The notes below the pieces were generated by a model that worked only from the letters and a program-made list of their open reading frames with translations, did not search any database and had not been told where the DNA came from. A program made the position numbers and the translations under genes. From positions 1-64,000 of the forward strand of contig CAKQVG010000006.1 of assembly GCA_934277695.1 (NCBI GenBank): a stretch of DNA of 64,000 bases. The letters are read 5' to 3'. Shown piece by piece: positions 60,352 to 64,000 of the stretch. This DNA comes from CAG-238 sp934277695 (GTDB lineage: Bacteria > Bacillota > Clostridia > Peptostreptococcales > Anaerovoracaceae). Every line of letters begins with the position of its first letter. Position 1 is the stretch's first letter.

Positions 60352-61458
60352 ATGAAGTTAAGAAAGATATTACTCGCAAGCACGCTTTCTATGGTTCTTG
60401 CAATCACAACCGCGGCTTCGGCCTTTGCGGAAACAGAAGAAGCAGTTCCGATCAGCGCAGATGCGGACATGCCTATCATGGTTCAGAGCCAAAACATTAA
60501 GACGGTGCTTCCAAAGCTTACCGCAAAAAGCTATTCCTACAGCAAAATCAAGCTGTCGTGGGACAAGGTAGACGGCGTATCCGGATACCAGATTTACCAG
60601 GCAACAAAGAAAAGCGGAAAGTATACAAGAATTGCTACCGTCGGCGCGGAAAAGACAGAATACATCAACACAAAGCTGACCTGCGGCAAGACCTACTACT
60701 ATAAACTTCGCGCCTACGAGGTAAAGAACGGCAAGAATGTCTACTCGAAGTATTCCAAGAATATAAGCTGCTATGCGAAACCGAGCAAGGTTAAAAATGT
60801 AGATACATACTTCGTGAGTGGTGGTTACGGCTACTTTGATGTCGCTTGGGGCAAGGTAAGCGGAGCCTCCGGCTATCAGGTTCAGGTAAAGCCGGCTTCC
60901 ACAAACACATGGAGCACCTATTACCGCGAAAAGCTGACTACCGGTGAATGGTACAATACTTATCCGGATGAATTTAAGGGAAATAAAGAGCGGATCAATG
61001 TCAAGTACATTACACTTGGAACCGTGGCAAGCTGGAATCTTCCGTATGGAGAAGATAATTACAGCTTCCGTGTCAGAGCCTACAAGACAGTAAACGGAAA
61101 GAAAATATTCGGACTCTATTCAGAGCCGGTTACCATTTATCCTGTCTGGAAATCCGGAAAAGAACTTCAGGATTTTGTGCATACCTGGGTCGATGAAAAC
61201 TATCCAACCTATGACCGGGCATTTGAAGAAGCCGGTTATGCAAACCTCACTCCGGAAGAAGGAACAAGCTGGGGAACCGCATGGACCTGGTGCATCATCA
61301 ATCAATATGAAACCAAGGAATACATGCTTGAGCACTTTTGTAAATCAAAACTCAAAGACTACTTCGATGCATGGTGGGGACTTGCTGAAGAGACAAGAGG
61401 CATCCTCTATACAAGGGACATGGGAGACGGAACCTATCGAGTATGGTGGCTTGGATAA
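60352..61458 (+). CDS. Secreted protein with two fibronectin type III-like domains
   Basis: The 368-residue protein has a Sec signal peptide (about 1-25, cut near ASAFA-ETEE). Two FN3-like modules follow: about 48-130 (YSYSKIKLSWDKVDGVSGYQ, YYYKLRAYEVKNG) and about 137-265 (GYFDVAWGKVSGASGYQVQV, YSFRVRAYKTVNGKKIFGLY). A Trp-rich C-terminal module of unknown type (about 275-368; EGTSWGTAWTWCIINQYETK) completes it. No sortase motif or membrane anchor is present, so it is probably released or wall-associated. AAGGAGG precedes the ATG. Function is unknown. Confidence 0.75.
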   Translation: MKLRKILLASTLSMVLAITTAASAFAETEEAVPISADADMPIMVQSQNIKTVLPKLTAKSYSYSKIKLSWDKVDGVSGYQIYQATKKSGKYTRIATVGAEKTEYINTKLTCGKTYYYKLRAYEVKNGKNVYSKYSKNISCYAKPSKVKNVDTYFVSGGYGYFDVAWGKVSGASGYQVQVKPASTNTWSTYYREKLTTGEWYNTYPDEFKGNKERINVKYITLGTVASWNLPYGEDNYSFRVRAYKTVNGKKIFGLYSEPVTIYPVWKSGKELQDFVHTWVDENYPTYDRAFEEAGYANLTPEEGTSWGTAWTWCIINQYETKEYMLEHFCKSKLKDYFDAWWGLAEETRGILYTRDMGDGTYRVWWLG

Positions 61459-61555
61459 AGTCCCTTGCAGAAAAGGAAAAAATAGAATAAACTTCAGTTA
61501 GAATAAGGATTATCCGCTGGGCGGTTTCGTCACTTTCCGAAAGGAGGTGGCGCCT

Positions 61556-61645
61556 ATGACATACATAACAGTAAGTGATTTACTCACCTATTCGCTTGTA
61601 CTGATAGGGCTTGCGTCACTGATCGTTTCGATTAAACGCAAGTAA
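61556..61645 (+). CDS. Putative holin-like type I toxin peptide
   Basis: The 29-residue peptide starts MTYITVSDLLTYSLVLIGLA and ends SIKRK: one hydrophobic span and a basic tail, the layout of the small holin-like toxins (Hol_Tox group) of Firmicutes such as TxpA relatives. AAAGGAGGTGG lies 5 bases before the ATG. A possible promoter is TTGCAG (61465-61470) with TAAACT (61488-61493). The leader GGCGGTT (61520-61526) can pair with AACCGCC (61651-61657) in the 3' end, a long-range pairing common in type I toxin mRNAs. Confidence 0.7.
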   Translation: MTYITVSDLLTYSLVLIGLASLIVSIKRK

Positions 61646-61646
61646 G

Positions 61647-61730
61647 GAAAAACCGCCAAACTAGCGTTTGACGGTTTCTGTTAAATTCGTTTGACGGAAC
61701 CGCCGTGCGAAAAGCGGTAATCCTTTTTCT
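61647..61730 (-). ncRNA. Predicted antisense antitoxin RNA
   Basis: A minus-strand promoter TTGACA (61760-61765) and TATTTT (61737-61742), 17 bases apart, points towards the toxin. The transcript would end at the shared hairpin 61651-61676, followed on this strand by TTTTT. The RNA of about 84 bases would be complementary to the toxin mRNA 3' end, as in txpA-RatA of B. subtilis. Confidence 0.55.
61651..61676. terminator. Bidirectional terminator between toxin and antisense RNA
   Basis: AACCGCCAAAC (61651-61661) pairs with GTTTGACGGTT (61666-61676) with one mismatch and a TAGC loop. The minus strand has five T residues after it; the plus strand has only TTTCTG. Confidence 0.65.
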
Positions 61731-61736
61731 ATATAT

Positions 61737-61765
61737 AAAATACACCAAACTGAGTTCATTGTCAA
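61737..61765 (-). promoter_or_regulatory. Promoter of the antisense RNA
   Basis: On the minus strand TTGACA (61760-61765), 17 bases, TATTTT (61737-61742), overlapping a TATATA stretch. Confidence 0.6.
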
Positions 61766-61816
61766 ACGGAAAGAGAAATCTTTACCGTTTTTTTTATTGC
61801 AAAAAGGAGGGAAAGC

Positions 61817-61885
61817 ATGCATAAGACAAGAGAACCAACCGTGATGAGAGCCGCAAAAGCGGCTTTTTTCATACAAAAAATTTAA
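61817..61885 (+). CDS. Possible 22-residue leader peptide with internal terminator
   Basis: AAAAAGGAGGG precedes an ATG opening a 22-codon frame (MHKTREPTVMRAAKAAFFIQ...). The frame contains a perfect terminator hairpin (61850-61863 plus T residues) and stops 21 bases before the adhesin gene. Ribosome progress through it could decide whether transcription reaches that gene, so an attenuation role is possible, but the peptide shows no run of one amino acid. Confidence 0.35.
   Translation: MHKTREPTVMRAAKAAFFIQKI
61850..61869 (+). terminator. Terminator inside the short leader frame
   Basis: GCCGC (61850-61854) pairs with GCGGC (61859-61863) around AAAA, followed by six T residues. Confidence 0.8.
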
Positions 61886-61906
61886 GAAAGGAAAAGAAAC
61901 GAAACG

Positions 61907-64000
61907 ATGAACAAAATCAGTAAAACAAAGAAGCTTCTTGTGGTTTTCCTTGCGTTTCTGATTGCCTTTACCTACATGCCGCTTGGCATTGGGGCAGGAA
62001 AAGCAGATGCGACAAGCGGAATCACGGGAACCTTTAAGGACAGCCGCGTTTTAGAATCCGCAAGCGGCGGAAAAATCGAGTATACCGGAAAAGATGCAAA
62101 CTGGATGCAGGTGTACTTCATTTCCTATGCGGGAAAAAACGGCGGATTTAAAATCGGTCCGGTAAGGGAAGTCAGCCCGATTCGTGCGTACCGGGTCAAC
62201 GGCGATGTCGCCTACTGCCTAGAGCATGGGGTGATGGCCGATGAAACGGTAAAACTGACCGGAAAAGCAAAGGATGCATCCTTTTTAGAAGGTGTCTATG
62301 CGAAAGAGAATTTGGACTACATCCTGACCAACATGAGCCTCTGTCTCCTTTACGGTCGGCAGTCGGACCGTCCGATGTCGGTTCTCATGAAGGACCTTGG
62401 TTTTGAGGAAAGCAGCTACTACAAGAAAACCGCACAGAAATACAACCTGGACGACTGGGAACTTGCAACCCGGCAGCTCATCCATGAGACACAACAGCGT
62501 TTTCGTGACAAGAAGTTCAACAAGCTTTCCACAAACAGCCTTTACTACGAGAGCGGCTGGTATCAAGGAGTAGAGAATCCCGGCACCGGAACCGACAAGA
62601 AGATTTCAGGAAGCCACTACAAAAAGCCGATTGAAAAGTGCGGAGCCGTAGATATCTATAACTACATGGCAAAACTCATCAAGGACCACATTAACCTTTC
62701 CATGAAAGTAGGCGGTGACAGAGAAGACAATGCAAAGACCTTGAAACTCACGCAAGGCGAGGATAAGAAATGGTATTCGGAGAAAATCTATGTCTCAAAA
62801 AAAGAAGCCATTGCCCTTAAAATGGTGAAAAACGACAAGAAAGAAAGCGAGTACAAGAATTATCACATCAAGATTACACCGGAAGGCGAGAAGTATTACT
62901 ATCAGTACATCATGGACTCGGAGCCAAACTGGGATAAGACCTACAAAGTAAAGAAACAAATCGACTACTTTAAGCAGGTTCCCGACGATATGCTTATTTG
63001 GGAATGTAAAGACGGAAGAGGCGGCCATGTGCAGGCTCTTGCAACCGGCTCGTGCGACCCGATTGCCCGTTATGTGAAGTTTACAAAAGACATCCCACCG
63101 GAGCCGGAACCGGAAGAACCTCCAAGCCCGGAATATTTTCCGACCATTCAGATTGATGTCGATAAAGAAGACTTAAATCCGGGATTTGACGGAAATACGA
63201 AGACCCCAATGGGTGATGCAACGCTTGCGGCTACCTATGTGCTTCTTCGTAACGGAGAAGAAGTTGATAGGGTAACGCTCGATGAATACGGAAGCACCGA
63301 GACCCTTTCCGATAAACCGTGGAGCGATGAATCCGTTCTTACGAAAACCGCAAGTGGAACCACTTCCGTTCACTTGGTTGGCGATCCGCCGTCCGACCAC
63401 TGCGGAACCGACGGTCCGACAAGATATGACTGGGACGCAGAAGTGACTTATACCATCCGCGAAATCCGCCCGGACGGAAGATTTATTGAGCCCGACAGCG
63501 GAAGCCGCAGTGTTACGGTAAAATATAACGCATATACCCAGGATCAAAGAAACTATGCCTGCGAAAAGCAGAGCTGGTCTGAGATTGTTTACGATGTGAA
63601 AGCCTCGGCAAGTGATGGTATCACGCTCGAAGCACAAAACGGCGTTTTAAGTGCCGTCGCTGACCCGATTTCAGCAGCAGCCGATACTTTCATAAACGAC
63701 TGCTACCGCGGAAAACTTACGCTTTCCAAGTCCATCGAAGGCTCGGATGTTTTTTCGGAAAGAAAAGGCGGTCTTGCCGGCGGTGAAAAAGACTCCACAA
63801 AGTCTTTATGGAAATTAAAACTGAACTCCGGCGACTTTGAAAACCACCCGTATGTGCGCTTTGTGCGCGAAGCGGACCTGGCGGACGGAACCGCCGTATA
63901 CCGGGTTGTCCGGGATGCTTCCGGAGAAGATAATACCGTAACCGACATGAAGATCGGAACAAACGGCGACCTTCTGGTTTTGGATATTCCGTATGGAACT
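61907..64000 (+). CDS. Thioester-domain surface adhesin, Cna-B type (3' end outside window)
   Basis: The frame is open to the right edge (698 codons visible). A signal peptide (about 1-35; KKLLVVFLAFLIAF, then GKADA) is followed by a domain with AYCLEHG (Cys104) and ELATRQLIHETQQ (Gln190), candidates for the intramolecular Cys-Gln thioester of Gram-positive TED adhesins. After a Pro/Glu linker (about 388-400) come Cna-B-like regions (IQIDVDKEDLNPGFDG, VTYTIREIRPDGRF, then RGKLTLSKSIEGSDVF) of the kind stabilised by isopeptide bonds. It probably attaches covalently to host or surface molecules and would end in a sortase signal beyond the window. AAGAAAGGAAAAG precedes the ATG. A terminator lies just upstream, and such genes are common on conjugative elements. 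Confidence 0.75.
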   Translation, partial: MNKISKTKKLLVVFLAFLIAFTYMPLGIGAGKADATSGITGTFKDSRVLESASGGKIEYTGKDANWMQVYFISYAGKNGGFKIGPVREVSPIRAYRVNGDVAYCLEHGVMADETVKLTGKAKDASFLEGVYAKENLDYILTNMSLCLLYGRQSDRPMSVLMKDLGFEESSYYKKTAQKYNLDDWELATRQLIHETQQRFRDKKFNKLSTNSLYYESGWYQGVENPGTGTDKKISGSHYKKPIEKCGAVDIYNYMAKLIKDHINLSMKVGGDREDNAKTLKLTQGEDKKWYSEKIYVSKKEAIALKMVKNDKKESEYKNYHIKITPEGEKYYYQYIMDSEPNWDKTYKVKKQIDYFKQVPDDMLIWECKDGRGGHVQALATGSCDPIARYVKFTKDIPPEPEPEEPPSPEYFPTIQIDVDKEDLNPGFDGNTKTPMGDATLAATYVLLRNGEEVDRVTLDEYGSTETLSDKPWSDESVLTKTASGTTSVHLVGDPPSDHCGTDGPTRYDWDAEVTYTIREIRPDGRFIEPDSGSRSVTVKYNAYTQDQRNYACEKQSWSEIVYDVKASASDGITLEAQNGVLSAVADPISAAADTFINDCYRGKLTLSKSIEGSDVFSERKGGLAGGEKDSTKSLWKLKLNSGDFENHPYVRFVREADLADGTAVYRVVRDASGEDNTVTDMKIGTNGDLLVLDIPYGT

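Overview
The window reads as chromosome of an anaerobic, endospore-forming member of the Clostridia (Eubacteriales). Three things support this. All four compartment-specific sporulation sigma factors (SigF, SigE, SigG, SigK) are present with SpoIIGA, SpoIIAA and SpoIIAB. Energy genes are of the anaerobic acyl-CoA dehydrogenase/EtfBA type with a ferredoxin-like EtfA. The transcription signals are low-to-middle-GC Firmicutes type (AGGAGG ribosome sites, TTGACA/TATAAT promoters, Spo0A-, CcpA- and ArgR-like operators). A placement near Anaerovoracaceae or Peptostreptococcales is only an inference. I see no rRNA, tRNA or CRISPR array.

Layout: 1-9.3 kb holds an NhaC antiporter (cut by the left edge), a membrane-bound LuxR-type regulator, DNA polymerase IV, an HdeD-like protein, two unrelated FAD oxidoreductases and TypA. 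9.3-16.2 kb holds MscS, pyruvate carboxylase, a gene-free interval packed with stem-loops, threonine synthase and a DUF3267 protein. 16.3-18.8 kb is spoIIGA-sigE-sigG. 18.9-24.8 kb holds a NifU-like scaffold with a GGGtGRT protein, two lipoproteins, YlmC, NrdR, Cmk and a protein resembling only the N-terminus of a penicillin-binding protein. 24.8-25.7 kb on the minus strand holds sigK and a DUF1540 micro-gene. 25.9-33.6 kb is a cell-elongation block (radC, mreBCD, PBP2, a short MinD, convergent rodA). 33.8-43.0 kb holds rny, MATE, cysteine desulfurase-thiI, a deacetylase, two bactofilins and the spoIIA operon.

43.2-50.4 kb is metabolic and transport: acyl-CoA dehydrogenase-etfB-etfA, an amino-acid ABC transporter behind predicted ARG boxes, and a CPA2 antiporter. 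50.5-55.25 kb is the least ordinary part. A phage-type ArpU/RinA-like regulator with a perfect inverted repeat upstream is followed by a compact, mostly overlapping operon: SAF/CpaB-like protein, TadA-type ATPase, TadB-like, TadC-like, three single-span micro-proteins and a TadE-like protein. I read it as a minimal, atypical Tad-type export or pseudopilus machine. A Mn-type (yybP-ykoY) riboswitch and P2A ATPase follow.

From 58.1 kb to the right edge the DNA looks accessory. It holds three tandem type II toxin-antitoxin pairs (BrnTA, Phd/PIN, RelBE-like), a secreted FN3-like protein, a predicted type I holin-like toxin with a convergent antisense RNA, a short ORF with a built-in terminator, and the start of a thioester-type surface adhesin. 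This may be the edge of an integrated element.
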